This document shows positions 1 through 8,722 of a stretch of DNA of 64,000 nt, one piece after another (position 1 is the first letter of the stretch; each line of letters opens with the position of its first letter). This DNA comes from an archaeon (lineage in GTDB: Archaea > Thermoproteota > Nitrososphaeria > Nitrososphaerales > JACAEJ01), in the NCBI GenBank assembly GCA_024256265.1, contig JACGUK010000001.1:1-64000 (forward strand), given 5' to 3'. The notes under the pieces are model-generated. The model was given only the letters and a program-made list of their open reading frames with translations, had not been told where the DNA came from and did not search any database. A program made the position numbers and the translations under genes.

Positions 1-1186
1 CCATGGCTCTACTGATCGTAACGGCGACTGAAGCAGCCTCTCGAAACGATTCTTCTCCCCAGTAAGAGACGATGGTGTCGTTCCCGACTATCCCAAGTAG
101 AGGCTTTCTCGTCTTCTCCTTCAGCTCGTTTCCAACCCTTCCTATTGTCATAAGATTCTCCATCAGACTTTGCTGTGGGTCAAGCATCACCATGTATGGT
201 TTGTCTTGATCTTCTCCTACCATCTTTCTCTCAAAGACTCTAAGGAGTTGTATCTTTGATTCGCTCAACCCAAGCATCTTCGAATATTCTAAGATTGTAT
301 CCACATCAAATCCGACAGTGGGCAATACAAGAACTCCTCTACCCTCTTCGACGAAATTCATGGCCGTTAATGCTATGAAGGGAGCGTAGTCTGTTTGTAG
401 AATATTCTCATCTAGCTCTAACTGAACTACTCCTCCTTTAGGGTACCCTCCTCCTAAGATTTTGTCCAAATTTTCGATGCCTGTGGAAAAGTTTGTCTCA
501 GTATCAGGCAATGGTTCAGTTTTCTTGACTTCGGTGATTCGAGGCTTTATTTCTGTAAAAGACCTGAACCTTCCATCAAGCAGAGTGAAGAAGTATTTTG
601 GGCGATCTATCTCAACTCCTCTGAGCTTCATCAGTTCGATTTCTCTTGCTCTTCTACCATCTATTGTCTTCATACTCAACATAACTATCCCATCTACAAG
701 ATAGTCAAGAGTAGTGCGGTCTGGCGTCTCGCTCACTAGAATGATGTTCACATTCTTGCTACTGATCAAGGTCTCCAGTAGTCTTATGGCGCCCATTTGT
801 TCATTAGGATCTAAGTCTTCTGTGACAGCCTCCCAACTGTCTACTACTATCATAGGATTCTCTGTGCTCATGGCAAGATCATAGATATGCTCGAATGATG
901 TTGGATACTTTTTCATCTTTGCATCGGAGATTGTGAAACTCTTCTTAAGCGCTTCCAATACATACTCTGGCTTGACTACATCCTCTAACCAAGGAAACTG
1001 AGCAAACAACCTCTCTGATGTTACTCTTGTGCTCACATATATTCCGTTTCTATCTTCTTGAAAGTGCTTCAATAACTCAAGGCTTAAGATAGTCTTACCA
1101 GTGCCTGGGTTGCCCTTGATTAGAAGAGCGTTATTACCTTGAGATAAGAAATCTATAAGCTCCTTTGGAAGATTATTTGTCGACAA
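1..1186 (-). CDS. Two-domain RecA-superfamily (KaiC/RAD55-like) ATPase, C-terminal part outside window
   Basis: The open frame runs off the left edge, with 395 codons visible. Domain 1 has a Walker A loop GNPGTGKT at residues 25-32 and a Walker B strand ending in Asp116 (IVVDSW). A second KaiC-like domain starts near residue 235 with the signature TGIENLDKILGGG, but the place of its P-loop carries no GKT, so it looks ATPase-dead. This architecture recalls archaeal RAD55/GvpD-type regulatory ATPases. The likely start is the TTG at 1186, which overlaps the last codons of the upstream winged-helix gene by 14 nt, so the two are probably co-translated. The target of the pair is unknown. The substrate and C-terminus cannot be judged. 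Confidence 0.8.
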   Translation of the reverse strand, partial: MSTNNLPKELIDFLSQGNNALLIKGNPGTGKTILSLELLKHFQEDRNGIYVSTRVTSERLFAQFPWLEDVVKPEYVLEALKKSFTISDAKMKKYPTSFEHIYDLAMSTENPMIVVDSWEAVTEDLDPNEQMGAIRLLETLISSKNVNIILVSETPDRTTLDYLVDGIVMLSMKTIDGRRAREIELMKLRGVEIDRPKYFFTLLDGRFRSFTEIKPRITEVKKTEPLPDTETNFSTGIENLDKILGGGYPKGGVVQLELDENILQTDYAPFIALTAMNFVEEGRGVLVLPTVGFDVDTILEYSKMLGLSESKIQLLRVFERKMVGEDQDKPYMVMLDPQQSLMENLMTIGRVGNELKEKTRKPLLGIVGNDTIVSYWGEESFREAASVAVTISRAM

Positions 1187-1484
1187 GATTCTCACTCTCG
1201 AAAGTTAGATTCAAGTCTCCCAACTTTTCTGTAAAAATTTTCAAAGCTTCTCTCCCCCTCTCTGTGATATAGTAGCTCTTTTTCTTACTCTCTATCAACT
1301 CATCGTCCATCATGTCATTAAGCAACCTGTAGATGGTATTTGGGCTTATTAAGATCATATACCTATTATGAATCTCCATGGTTATGGTGAAGCCCTGTTG
1401 AGCATTTTCGTTCAGAAGATCTAAAATGATGAACTTCAAGAAATCTTTAATGCATCTCACATCAAGACCATCTAAATGTGGCAT
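1173..1484 (-). CDS. Winged-helix protein, PadR-like
   Basis: 103 residues predicted to form a compact winged helix: an N-terminal helical stretch, a recognition-helix region around SPNTIYRLLNDMMDDELIE, then a short wing and YYITERGREAL, which is the usual end of PadR/MarR-type wings. Such proteins are DNA-binding regulators, often autoregulatory. It overlaps the downstream RecA-like ATPase by 14 nt, implying one transcript and probably a functional pair (DNA-binding part plus ATP-dependent switch). That pairing is inference. No ligand-binding extension is visible. It could also act as a partner-binding adaptor rather than a repressor. Confidence 0.7.
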   Translation of the reverse strand: MPHLDGLDVRCIKDFLKFIILDLLNENAQQGFTITMEIHNRYMILISPNTIYRLLNDMMDDELIESKKKSYYITERGREALKIFTEKLGDLNLTFESENLVDK

Positions 1485-1796
1485 ATCATATAGCCATCCT
1501 TATCAATCGCCACTCATCAAGAGAGGGTTCCATGTATTTTTCGGTCAAATATGACAATATTGCAATAAAAACATTATTACGATTTATGAATAAAAGATGT
1601 TTTCACCCACATTTAACCAAGTAGGAAATGATGTCTATTAGAAGGTTGGTTGATTGAGAGTATCGTAGTTGAAGGAGAAATGTCAAAATAAAGAGTGGTG
1701 GTATAAATTCGGTCTTAAAGCAACTTAACGGATAAGCATATGTTTTTCCAATACATTTAAATTTCATAAAAGAAACTTTCTCAGTGCGTGATAAGC
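1485..1796. other. Intergenic region between divergent genes, promoter of the EMC6-like gene
   Basis: About 310 AT-rich bases between the winged-helix gene (leftward) and the small membrane protein gene (rightward). A TATA-like tttaaattt at 1757-1765 lies at a suitable distance for the rightward gene. GTGAT at 1788-1792 serves as its Shine-Dalgarno sequence four bases before ATG 1797. I see no tRNA, no long inverted repeat and no convincing additional ORF. Confidence 0.5.
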
Positions 1797-2075
1797 ATGA
1801 AGCAACTCGACCAACTTTTCTGGACTCGTGCCTCTTTAGGGATCGCTACAGGCTTGCTCTCAGGCATAACGGGCTTTTTTGATTATGGGGCTTATAGAGG
1901 ACTTTTGCTTGCCCTTATAGCGTATATTATATCTTACTTCATGGCTAAGTATATCATAAGATTAAATCTGCCCCCACAAGAATCTCACAAGATATTTACT
2001 ACTGGCTTAGGTAGCTTCATAGCTCTTTGGCTCTTTACATGGATTATCTATTACACTATTCACATCACCCTTTGA
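1797..2075 (+). CDS. Small membrane protein, EMC6/Rab5ip-like
   Basis: 92 residues with three hydrophobic segments: roughly residues 12-28, 32-52 and 67-88. They are separated by a short loop (FDYGAYRG) and a polar loop containing NLPPQESHK. The pattern and size resemble archaeal homologues of EMC6, a subunit of the membrane protein insertase complex of eukaryotes. The assignment rests on pattern only. An upstream GTG at 1788 gives a three-residue longer ORF, but the GTGAT Shine-Dalgarno sequence there favours ATG 1797. Its 3' end overlaps the oppositely directed next gene by 69 nt. Confidence 0.6.
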   Translation: MKQLDQLFWTRASLGIATGLLSGITGFFDYGAYRGLLLALIAYIISYFMAKYIIRLNLPPQESHKIFTTGLGSFIALWLFTWIIYYTIHITL

Positions 2076-2399
2076 TTTTAATTGCTTCAGTAAAAATTTG
2101 ATAAAATCTATCCAAGTCTCAAAATATTCTCTGTCAAAATCGTCACTACGTATAAATGAGAGTCTGCTCTTAAAATATTGGCGCAACTTCTTTAGATGAT
2201 CAACGTCTTTAAGGTACTCCTCTTTAGACTTATCGTTTAAGAAATCTATTATGCCTTCAATGGCAAACTTGATGCCTGGGTTTATATCAAAGCCTTGATA
2301 AGTATCTGATGGCTTAAGAAGGTTTCTAGCATCAGAATATCTCTTTTCAAGGATGAGCCGAAAGCATCTTCTTATTTTATCTCTTTTCATGTCGACCAT
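2007..2399 (-). CDS. Hypothetical helical protein downstream of radA paralogue
   Basis: 130 residues, charged, predicted mostly alpha-helical, with no membrane segment and no cysteine cluster. I do not recognise a family. It overlaps the 3' end of the RadA-like gene by 23 nt (14 nt if the ATG at 2390 is used), indicating an operon, so it may work with that recombinase. The last 23 codons overlap the 3' end of the convergent EMC6-like gene. The tail (SVIDNPCKEPKSYEAT) looks unlike a folded domain, so the true function of that tail is doubtful. Confidence 0.6.
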   Translation of the reverse strand: MVDMKRDKIRRCFRLILEKRYSDARNLLKPSDTYQGFDINPGIKFAIEGIIDFLNDKSKEEYLKDVDHLKKLRQYFKSRLSFIRSDDFDREYFETWIDFIKFLLKQLKSKGDVNSVIDNPCKEPKSYEAT

Positions 2400-3309
2400 T
2401 ATCTATTATCCCTCTTGAATCTATCGTAAAGTAGGCAGTTGGTTTAACTATGGGTGGCTGAACCAACTTAGCATTCAAACCATATGGGTCTCTAGATAGA
2501 TGAACTCTCACATGAACTCCTTGAGATGTGACATTTCCTCCTGTCTCTACCTCATAGTAACTTTGCTCAGCATCAACTCTAACTCTAACAGTGTTGGTAA
2601 CTACAACAGCCATATCGTCCCTAATAGCTAATGAGCACAAATCATGCAGATGCCTAGCCAATTTGGCTTGCCTCTCAATTATTCTCTCTCCGCCTTGATA
2701 TTCGAAGACGAAATTGTCTGTCAATGTATCTATGATGAGCAGTTTAACATTGAATGGAGAATCTCTTTTTAGCCTTCTTGGTACCTCTATCTGCTCACTC
2801 ACGCTTCTTGCCCTTAAAACCATTATCCTCTTAAATACATCTTCTTTTAGTTTAATACTTTTTGCAATCTCCATTATTCTCTCAGGTCTAAAGGTTCCTG
2901 AAGAATCCACAAAGACAACCCCACTCTCTTCATCTAAATGCTGTAGATTAACACAAAGTTGAAAGCATATCTGAGTCTTTCCTGTGTTGCTGGCTCCAAA
3001 AAAGTCTGTTACTAACCCTGTACTTACCCCACCATTCAATAGCTTGTTCATTGATTTTGATCCTAAATCTATCTTTTTACGATTAATTGCCCTATGGAAT
3101 GCCTCATAGCCTTTACTAGCATTGCTTAAGAACATAGTTGCTTTTCCTATAATTCCCATTACATCTTGCCTATTTAGCTCTAATTCTTCTAAGGCATTTA
3201 TAGGAAGTGCCATAACATCTAACAATGTATTTAATCCTAAACCTTTCAGTTTAAGGGCTATCTCCTTAGGAATCCATTCTACCTCATTAACATCTTGGTT
3301 CATGAGCAT
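2377..3309 (-). CDS. RadA/RAD51-family recombinase paralogue
   Basis: 310 residues, close to the usual RadA length of about 320. Residues 10-60 look like the helix-hairpin-helix DNA-binding domain typical of RadA. The ATPase core has Walker A GASNTGKT at 105-112 and Walker B LLIID at 190-194. The order matches archaeal RadA, which polymerises on single-stranded DNA for homologous recombination. Two points differ from canonical RadA: the P-loop is GASNTGKT rather than GEFGSGKT, and the L2-proximal motif reads VTNTVRVRVD where RadA usually has TNQV. It may be the organism's main RadA in a divergent form or a paralogue with a mediator role. Confidence 0.8.
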   Translation of the reverse strand: MLMNQDVNEVEWIPKEIALKLKGLGLNTLLDVMALPINALEELELNRQDVMGIIGKATMFLSNASKGYEAFHRAINRKKIDLGSKSMNKLLNGGVSTGLVTDFFGASNTGKTQICFQLCVNLQHLDEESGVVFVDSSGTFRPERIMEIAKSIKLKEDVFKRIMVLRARSVSEQIEVPRRLKRDSPFNVKLLIIDTLTDNFVFEYQGGERIIERQAKLARHLHDLCSLAIRDDMAVVVTNTVRVRVDAEQSYYEVETGGNVTSQGVHVRVHLSRDPYGLNAKLVQPPIVKPTAYFTIDSRGIIDNGRHEKR

Positions 3310-3391
3310 ATTCTAGCCTTTTAAATTCATAGATTAAAACTTAAAGTAAAGTGTTACTTTGATATATTGGCTTCAAGGATACTCTTAAGCG

Positions 3392-3412
3392 TATTGAACC
3401 TAAGGTTCAATA
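3392..3412. promoter_or_regulatory. Perfect 21-bp palindrome upstream of lsm-mat, candidate operator
   Basis: The arms TATTGAACCT and AGGTTCAATA are perfect inverted copies around a single A. A TATA-like gatatattg at 3361-3369 would place transcription start almost on the palindrome, as expected for a repressor site. It lies about 200 bp upstream of the lsm start. No regulator is identified. The symmetry and position are seen directly; the operator role is inference. Confidence 0.45.
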
Positions 3413-3428
3413 TGGGAGGTGTATAATT

Positions 3429-3521
3429 TTGTGTACTCATGTGAATATTCATGCTATCCATTATCTTTTGTTTATTTTTAGAAAATGGATTAACCCTTCC
3501 CTACAAGAGTTAAGAGTTTAA
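3429..3521 (+). CDS. Possible 30-residue leader peptide upstream of lsm-mat
   Basis: A TTG at 3429 is preceded by the strong Shine-Dalgarno sequence GGGAGGTG (3414-3421) at a spacing of 7 nt, and opens a 30-codon frame ending at TAA 3519. The peptide has one Cys, three His and a hydrophobic centre (HYLLFIF), and resembles nothing I know. It starts just after the palindrome. A second TATA-like tttaaattt at 3517-3525 lies at its end, upstream of lsm. It may be a regulatory leader, a small protein, or chance. Confidence 0.3.
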   Translation: MCTHVNIHAIHYLLFIFRKWINPSLQELRV

Positions 3522-3597
3522 ATTTGTATCTAGGACACGATAGATTTTTATTTTAGAACTCATAGAATGGAAAGACTAGAGCAAGGGGAATCATCTA

Positions 3598-3837
3598 TTG
3601 TCTCAAGCTATGAAGAAACCTTTAGCGGCACTTCAAAGGGCTATCAATAAGCGTGTTGTAGTGCGATTGAAGAGTGATATAGAATATAAGGGCAAGATGT
3701 GTAACATCGATCCCTACATGAACGTAATTCTAGTGGACGCAGAAGAATACAATAAGAATACTCTCTTAGCCAACTATGGAAAAGTTGTTATAAGGGGCAA
3801 CAACGTGCTCTTCGTCAGAATAGAAGAAGATCTTTAA
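3598..3837 (+). CDS. LSm (Sm-like archaeal) RNA-binding protein
   Basis: 79 residues with the Sm1 motif (VVVRLKSDIEYKGKMCNIDPYMNVIL) and Sm2 motif (VVIRGNNVLFV) that build the Sm barrel. Archaeal LSm proteins form heptameric rings that bind U-rich RNA, and are thought to act in RNA processing or turnover. The start is TTG 3598, supported by a GGGG-containing Shine-Dalgarno site at 3584-3588. The mat gene follows 12 nt downstream, suggesting a shared transcript. Confidence 0.93.
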   Translation: MSQAMKKPLAALQRAINKRVVVRLKSDIEYKGKMCNIDPYMNVILVDAEEYNKNTLLANYGKVVIRGNNVLFVRIEEDL

Positions 3838-3849
3838 GCGGGATATACA

Positions 3850-5067
3850 ATGAAAGAAAGTTCCATTCATGTTGAGCAACTTAGGAACATAGCAATAGAG
3901 GATCTTGAGGTAGAGATTGTAGAGCGTAAAGGACAAGGCCATCCTGACAGCCTCATAGATGGAGCATCTGAATCTGTCTCTAGAGCCTTATGTGAATACT
4001 ATCTTCAGAATTACTGTACTATCCTTCATCATAACGTCGATAAAGGCCTTCTAGTAGGTGGTAGGTCTAACCCTGTATTCGGCGGGGGAGAAGTTATTGA
4101 GCCTATATATGTAATCGTAGCAGGAAGGGCTACGAGCTTTGTGGTAAAGGATGGTAAGATGGAGCCTATACCTGTGGGAAGACTTACTGTATCCTCGATA
4201 AAGAAATTCTTCAAGTCGAATATGAGGTTTCTTGACCCAGAGAAGCACATTATAGTTGATTACAAAATAAAGCAAGGATCAGCAGACCTTATCCATATAT
4301 TCGAAAAATCTCATGGTATGCCTCTATCTAACGATACATCTATAGGTGTGGGCTTCGCACCGCTAAGTCCTACAGAGAGGCTTGTTCTAGAAACTGAAAG
4401 ATTCCTGAATTCTGAGAAGCTAAAGAAGGAGATTCCAGAGTTAGGAGAGGATATAAAGGTCATGGGCTTAAGAAAAGGTAAGGGAATCAACCTTACAATT
4501 GCTGTAGCGATGATAAGCAACTTAATACCTGATAGGAGCCACTACATTAATGCCATAGAGAATGCCAAGAGGAGAGTCGAAGATTTCTCCTCTAAGATTA
4601 CAGATATGAACGTAAAGGTAAGGATCAATCCTGCAGATGATTACGAGAAAGGTATATTCTATCTTACTGTGACAGGAACATCGGCTGAAGCTGGAGACGA
4701 TGGCAACACAGGAAGGGGCAATAGGTTAAATGGCTTGATCACACCTATGAGGCAATTTTCCATGGAAGCATCTGCTGGCAAGAACCCAGTTAATCACACT
4801 GGTAAGCTCTTTAACATCCTAGCCCAAAGGACTGCAGATAAGATATATGATAAAGTAAAAGGCATAAAAGAGGTCTATGTGCGTTTGCTCAGTTGCATAG
4901 GCAATCCTATAGACCAGCCACAAATAGCCAGTGTTGCCATAGTATTAGAGAAAGATGTGTCTTTATCATCTATAAGAACAGATATAGAATCAATAACAGA
5001 AGAGCAGATATCAAAGATTACTGATCTTACACCATTGATCTTAAGCGGTTCTATTCGATTGTTTTGA
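3850..5067 (+). CDS. mat: S-adenosylmethionine synthetase, archaeal type
   Basis: 405 residues, the size of archaeal MAT (about 400), which makes S-adenosylmethionine from methionine and ATP in the cytosol. The N-terminal signature [17 protein letters not shown] is the archaeal counterpart of the bacterial GHPDK motif. A glycine-rich stretch ([19 protein letters not shown]) and [11 protein letters not shown] near residues 280-325 are typical of this family. It follows lsm by 12 nt. It ends 11 nt before the convergent rio2 gene. Confidence 0.97.
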   Translation: MKESSIHVEQLRNIAIEDLEVEIVERKGQGHPDSLIDGASESVSRALCEYYLQNYCTILHHNVDKGLLVGGRSNPVFGGGEVIEPIYVIVAGRATSFVVKDGKMEPIPVGRLTVSSIKKFFKSNMRFLDPEKHIIVDYKIKQGSADLIHIFEKSHGMPLSNDTSIGVGFAPLSPTERLVLETERFLNSEKLKKEIPELGEDIKVMGLRKGKGINLTIAVAMISNLIPDRSHYINAIENAKRRVEDFSSKITDMNVKVRINPADDYEKGIFYLTVTGTSAEAGDDGNTGRGNRLNGLITPMRQFSMEASAGKNPVNHTGKLFNILAQRTADKIYDKVKGIKEVYVRLLSCIGNPIDQPQIASVAIVLEKDVSLSSIRTDIESITEEQISKITDLTPLILSGSIRLF

Positions 5068-5078
5068 TCCTTTATACT

Positions 5079-5969
5079 TTAAAATAATTTATCACTCCAT
5101 CCTCTAACATAAAAAGATACTGACTCTAGTTTACATTCAACTTTGAACCTCTTTTTAAAGAACCTCAATATATTCAACAGATCTCTATCTAAGAGTATAG
5201 ATGAGTTAGGATGGTTTTTATCAAGGTATTGAGGCCAGTCTATTATCCACACCTTTTCTCCATCATAAAGCACATTGTATTCACTAAGATCGCTATTCAC
5301 TATTCCTCCTGAAGTGTAAGCTAACTTAACATTGTCTATTATATCATGTAATACCTTTACAGGAGAATCTAAGATTGTAATATCAGAAAGCATGGGCCCC
5401 TCAACCTTTCTCATTAGGACAGCATGCCTCTCTCTCGCTATAGCCTCTGGTACTGAGACGCCTATTGGATATAATTTTCTTAAAGCATTATACTCCTTCT
5501 TTGCAGCCTCCATATTTACTATTAGCCAACGATGCCCAGTGAGAGTTGAAGTGTATCTGCGTTTCTTTCTTATAGCTCTAAAGCTTATTCTTCCTATCCT
5601 ATAGAACTTTATTGCATACTCTTCTCCAAGATCGTTTATAGCTTCAATAACATCAGATTCTTTACCCATGCCTATGGGCTTCCCAAGAGCACTTATCAAA
5701 TTTCTTTTAACGAATGCATTAAGAGCTATAGCATCAAGTCCAGCTGAAACTAATGAGTAACCTTTCCCACTACTCACCATAAACTTCATACCATTAAGCC
5801 TATCAAGCCTAAATTCAACCTCTTCTTTAGTAAGACCACTTACCCTAACTATCTGATCAATAGGGATAAATTCATAAGATGAAAGCAATTTTTCTAGTGC
5901 ATGAAGGACAGCCCATTCTTTTGGCTCAATCTTAATCAAAGACTTGGCAACTTGCTCTAAAGAAGACAA
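5079..5969 (-). CDS. rio2: RIO2-type atypical protein kinase
   Basis: 296 residues. An N-terminal winged helix (about 10-80), specific to RIO2, is followed by the RIO kinase core. The flexible loop is GKESDVIEA (102-110), the ATP-anchoring Lys is K121, the catalytic loop is NSDLSEYN with Asp227 and Asn232, and the metal-binding Asp is D244 (IIDWPQ). The usual His of the HGDLSE motif is Asn here. RIO2 acts in maturation of the small ribosomal subunit. The gene is monocistronic as far as seen, with a possible promoter in the 90-bp AT-rich gap upstream. Confidence 0.94.
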   Translation of the reverse strand: MSSLEQVAKSLIKIEPKEWAVLHALEKLLSSYEFIPIDQIVRVSGLTKEEVEFRLDRLNGMKFMVSSGKGYSLVSAGLDAIALNAFVKRNLISALGKPIGMGKESDVIEAINDLGEEYAIKFYRIGRISFRAIRKKRRYTSTLTGHRWLIVNMEAAKKEYNALRKLYPIGVSVPEAIARERHAVLMRKVEGPMLSDITILDSPVKVLHDIIDNVKLAYTSGGIVNSDLSEYNVLYDGEKVWIIDWPQYLDKNHPNSSILLDRDLLNILRFFKKRFKVECKLESVSFYVRGWSDKLF

Positions 5970-6061
5970 TCAAACCCACTTTATCCATCAATTCTAACAA
6001 TTACCGAATTAAAATATCACCATTTTATAAATTGTTTTTATTAAATCTAAAAATTGAGTTC

Positions 6062-7846
6062 TTACACTGCTTCAGATACTACCTCCTTTTCTATTCTTTT
6101 CAATTGGCTCTTGTACATCTCTAATATCTCCTTAACAGTTGTTGCATCTTCAGGAGCTTTATCATCTCTAATCTTGCCTGTATACTTAGGAAACCTTAAT
6201 GCAAGGCCGCTATCTTTACGAATTGCATCCATACAGCATGTATGAGTTGGACTAACGGTTATTTCAGCAGCTATAGTCTCAATAACTGTCTGAGGAACAA
6301 CCCAGACATCAGCCTCTAACTTTGAATCTACACGACCATGCCTATGAAGAATCTTGTATGGAGCAAGTATCTTTGGAAATTTTTCTAAATCTTCATCAGT
6401 GAAACCAGTCCCAATCTTACAAACAGTTCTGAAAGTATCTGCCTCTTTATCATAGGCAGCAAGTAGGAATGCGCCATATTTGCCAGCCCTACGACCCCTA
6501 CCATGGAATGCACCTACTATAACTAAATCTAAAGTATCCTTTAGCTCACTTCTATATTCTCTTTTAAGCTTGATCCAGCTGAATTCTCTTGCACCTGCTC
6601 TATATATACTATCAGCATCTTTCATCACTAAACCTTCACAACCATCAGATATAGCTTCTTCCATAAAATTCTCTATCTCTTTTGGATCATTCGATTTTAT
6701 GCTTTGAACAACTCTAACTCTGTCATCCTTTATTATGATCTTTTCCAATATATCTCTCCTCTCAGAATAGGGCTTTTGAGTTAAATCCTCACCATTTAAA
6801 TATAAAACATCGAAGAAGAACAATGAAACAGGATAAGCTTTCATAGCCTCCTCTATTCCATACTTTCGCCTTCTGTGCATGAGCTCCTGAAAAGGTAAAA
6901 GCTCTCCTGTTTCGAGGTTCATGGCTACACACTCTGCTTCTGCTATAGCTTTATCAGCTTTAAGATTGCTTCTCACAAGGTTTATGACATCAGGGTAATG
7001 ATGAGTTATATTCTCTAATCTACGTGAAAATAGAGTTACTGAATTTCCATCTTTATGGATTTGAACACGTTCTCCATCTAGCTTATACTCTGCAACACTT
7101 CTTCCTTCAAGCTTTTCTACTATTTCTTGTGCTGTTTCAAGTCTTTCAGCCAGCATAGGTCTTATAGGCTTGCCCAAAGTTATCCTGAACCTTTTTATAC
7201 CATCTAGCCCCTTAGTAGCTACAGTCTTTGCAATAGCGCCTAGATCACTGGATAAATTGTAAGCTCTCTCAAGTGTAGGTCTATTGCCCTTATCATTTGT
7301 ATAGGCAATAGCTAATGCATCTAAGACTGTATAATCTGCTACACCAAGCCTAAGTTCGCCTGTTATAGTTCTGATGATATACTTAGCTTCTTTTTGTGTT
7401 GCATCGTTGAACAAGCTAGAAATATGCTTGAGCTTTGCATCTATTGACCCTGGTCCTGATGTCTTTGCTATCTTATCTAAAGTATCGTATACTCTCTCTA
7501 CTGTAAGAGGTTCTTTGAAGAGTGTAGCCTGTGTACGATCCTTCAGAACTTCCTGAGCAACTAGACCTATGTCTCCCATCTTCTTGTAGATCTTCTCAAT
7601 GCTTTCTAGATCTCTGCCTGTTGCAAATCCTATGGCTTTGATTGCAAGCTTCTCTGCAACTCCTATCTCTATTCCCATGTAGTCAGGGTAAAGCTTGCCC
7701 TGAGTTAGATACACGACTTTATCTATCAAATTTACATCAGTCTTTTTGAACAAGTCTACAAGGTAGTCTGTAATCTCTAGCCTCTTCGTTGTCTCTTCTA
7801 TCTTTTCATAAGTGTCTGCTATTATCGAGTACAGCATACAAACCAA
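6062..7846 (-). CDS. lig: ATP-dependent DNA ligase
   Basis: 594 residues, the typical archaeal replicative ligase size. It joins Okazaki fragments and nicks. Seen in order are an N-terminal DNA-binding domain (1-225), the adenylation domain with the nucleotidylated Lys in KLDG (K255-G258), and a C-terminal OB-fold region ending in FPKYTGKIRDDKAPEDATTV. Other conserved motifs visible are LFFFDVLYLNGEDL, EGLVMKD and WIKLKREY. The ORF opens with TTG at 7846, but the ATG at 7837 (MLYSIIADTYEK) matches the family start better. Confidence 0.95.
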   Translation of the reverse strand: MVCMLYSIIADTYEKIEETTKRLEITDYLVDLFKKTDVNLIDKVVYLTQGKLYPDYMGIEIGVAEKLAIKAIGFATGRDLESIEKIYKKMGDIGLVAQEVLKDRTQATLFKEPLTVERVYDTLDKIAKTSGPGSIDAKLKHISSLFNDATQKEAKYIIRTITGELRLGVADYTVLDALAIAYTNDKGNRPTLERAYNLSSDLGAIAKTVATKGLDGIKRFRITLGKPIRPMLAERLETAQEIVEKLEGRSVAEYKLDGERVQIHKDGNSVTLFSRRLENITHHYPDVINLVRSNLKADKAIAEAECVAMNLETGELLPFQELMHRRRKYGIEEAMKAYPVSLFFFDVLYLNGEDLTQKPYSERRDILEKIIIKDDRVRVVQSIKSNDPKEIENFMEEAISDGCEGLVMKDADSIYRAGAREFSWIKLKREYRSELKDTLDLVIVGAFHGRGRRAGKYGAFLLAAYDKEADTFRTVCKIGTGFTDEDLEKFPKILAPYKILHRHGRVDSKLEADVWVVPQTVIETIAAEITVSPTHTCCMDAIRKDSGLALRFPKYTGKIRDDKAPEDATTVKEILEMYKSQLKRIEKEVVSEAV

Positions 7847-7908
7847 TAGATTTAAGGGCTTATTTTTATTTAAATTATAGTGTTCAAATCTTTAATCTTT
7901 ATCAAAGT

Positions 7909-8622
7909 TTATTCGTTTCTTATATCGACAGGTAGCTTGCCCAACTCTATCAAGCCCTTTTGCTTCAGGGTTTCAAGAACCATCTCTAAATCTTTTTCAC
8001 TTATATTAAGCTCCTCTGAGAGGGCATCTATATCAAGAGCTTTACCAGATTCTAGAATTGAAAAAAGAATCTTTCGCTCTAGTGGATTACTTGTAACAAT
8101 TTTTATCGTCCTCTTAGCCTTTTCTGATACTCTTTGCTTCAAACGCATCAAATAGACCTCCATCTCTCCTAATTCCTCAAACTTTGCATCTATCTCTCTC
8201 AGAATTTCTTCAGAAATTTTAAGAGCTTCATCTGGTTTACGTAGCTTCTCAAATGCTCTTACCTTATCCTCAAGCCCTTTGACGTCACTTATCTTTATCT
8301 TCAATTCTCTTTTCTTGTAAGGGACTTTATCGATAGAAAATCTAACCGTATTCCTCGTTATCCCAACTCTTAGGTAAAGTGATCTCGCCAACTCGTAATA
8401 CTTCCTTTGTGGTGCTGCGAATTCACTCTCAGCCGAAAACATTGAGATCAAACCATGCTGTTGTAATAGATCAAGATGCTTTAAGATAGCTTGCTGACTA
8501 ACCTCCAATTCTCTAGCCATTTGCAAAAGGTAACGAGGCTCTTCAGCGATAAGTTTTATTATTCTCCTACGAGTTTCATTGCCTAAAATGTCTAAGAGTA
8601 AATCTATATCTCTTGATGGCAT
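7909..8622 (-). CDS. ArsR-family winged-helix regulator, divergent from thermosome gene
   Basis: 237 residues. The N-terminal winged helix (about 7-65) reads like an archaeal ArsR domain: LLDILGNETRRRIIKLIAEEP, then a recognition helix in SQQAILKHLDLLQQHGLI. A coiled, charged middle (about 100-175) is followed by a second small helix-turn-helix at the C-terminus (DIDALSEELNISEKDLEMVLETLKQKGLIE). It is divergently placed 100 bp from the thermosome gene, so it might control that gene. That link is inference. Confidence 0.8.
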   Translation of the reverse strand: MPSRDIDLLLDILGNETRRRIIKLIAEEPRYLLQMARELEVSQQAILKHLDLLQQHGLISMFSAESEFAAPQRKYYELARSLYLRVGITRNTVRFSIDKVPYKKRELKIKISDVKGLEDKVRAFEKLRKPDEALKISEEILREIDAKFEELGEMEVYLMRLKQRVSEKAKRTIKIVTSNPLERKILFSILESGKALDIDALSEELNISEKDLEMVLETLKQKGLIELGKLPVDIRNE

Positions 8623-8652
8623 ATCTTTATTTTAACGAAATATCACAATAGA

Positions 8653-8660
8653 TTTAAATA
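8653..8660 (+). promoter_or_regulatory. TATA box of the thermosome gene
   Basis: TTTAAATA lies about 63-70 bp before ATG 8723, within the 100-bp divergent region shared with the ArsR-type gene. This predicts a leader of some 35-40 nt containing GGTGA (8713-8717), which fits a leadered transcript. Assignment is by pattern only. Confidence 0.5.
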
Positions 8661-8722
8661 TTTCTAACTTCGAATTAATGATGCAATTTAACATTCGCTT
8701 ATCAATATGATTGGTGAAGAAT

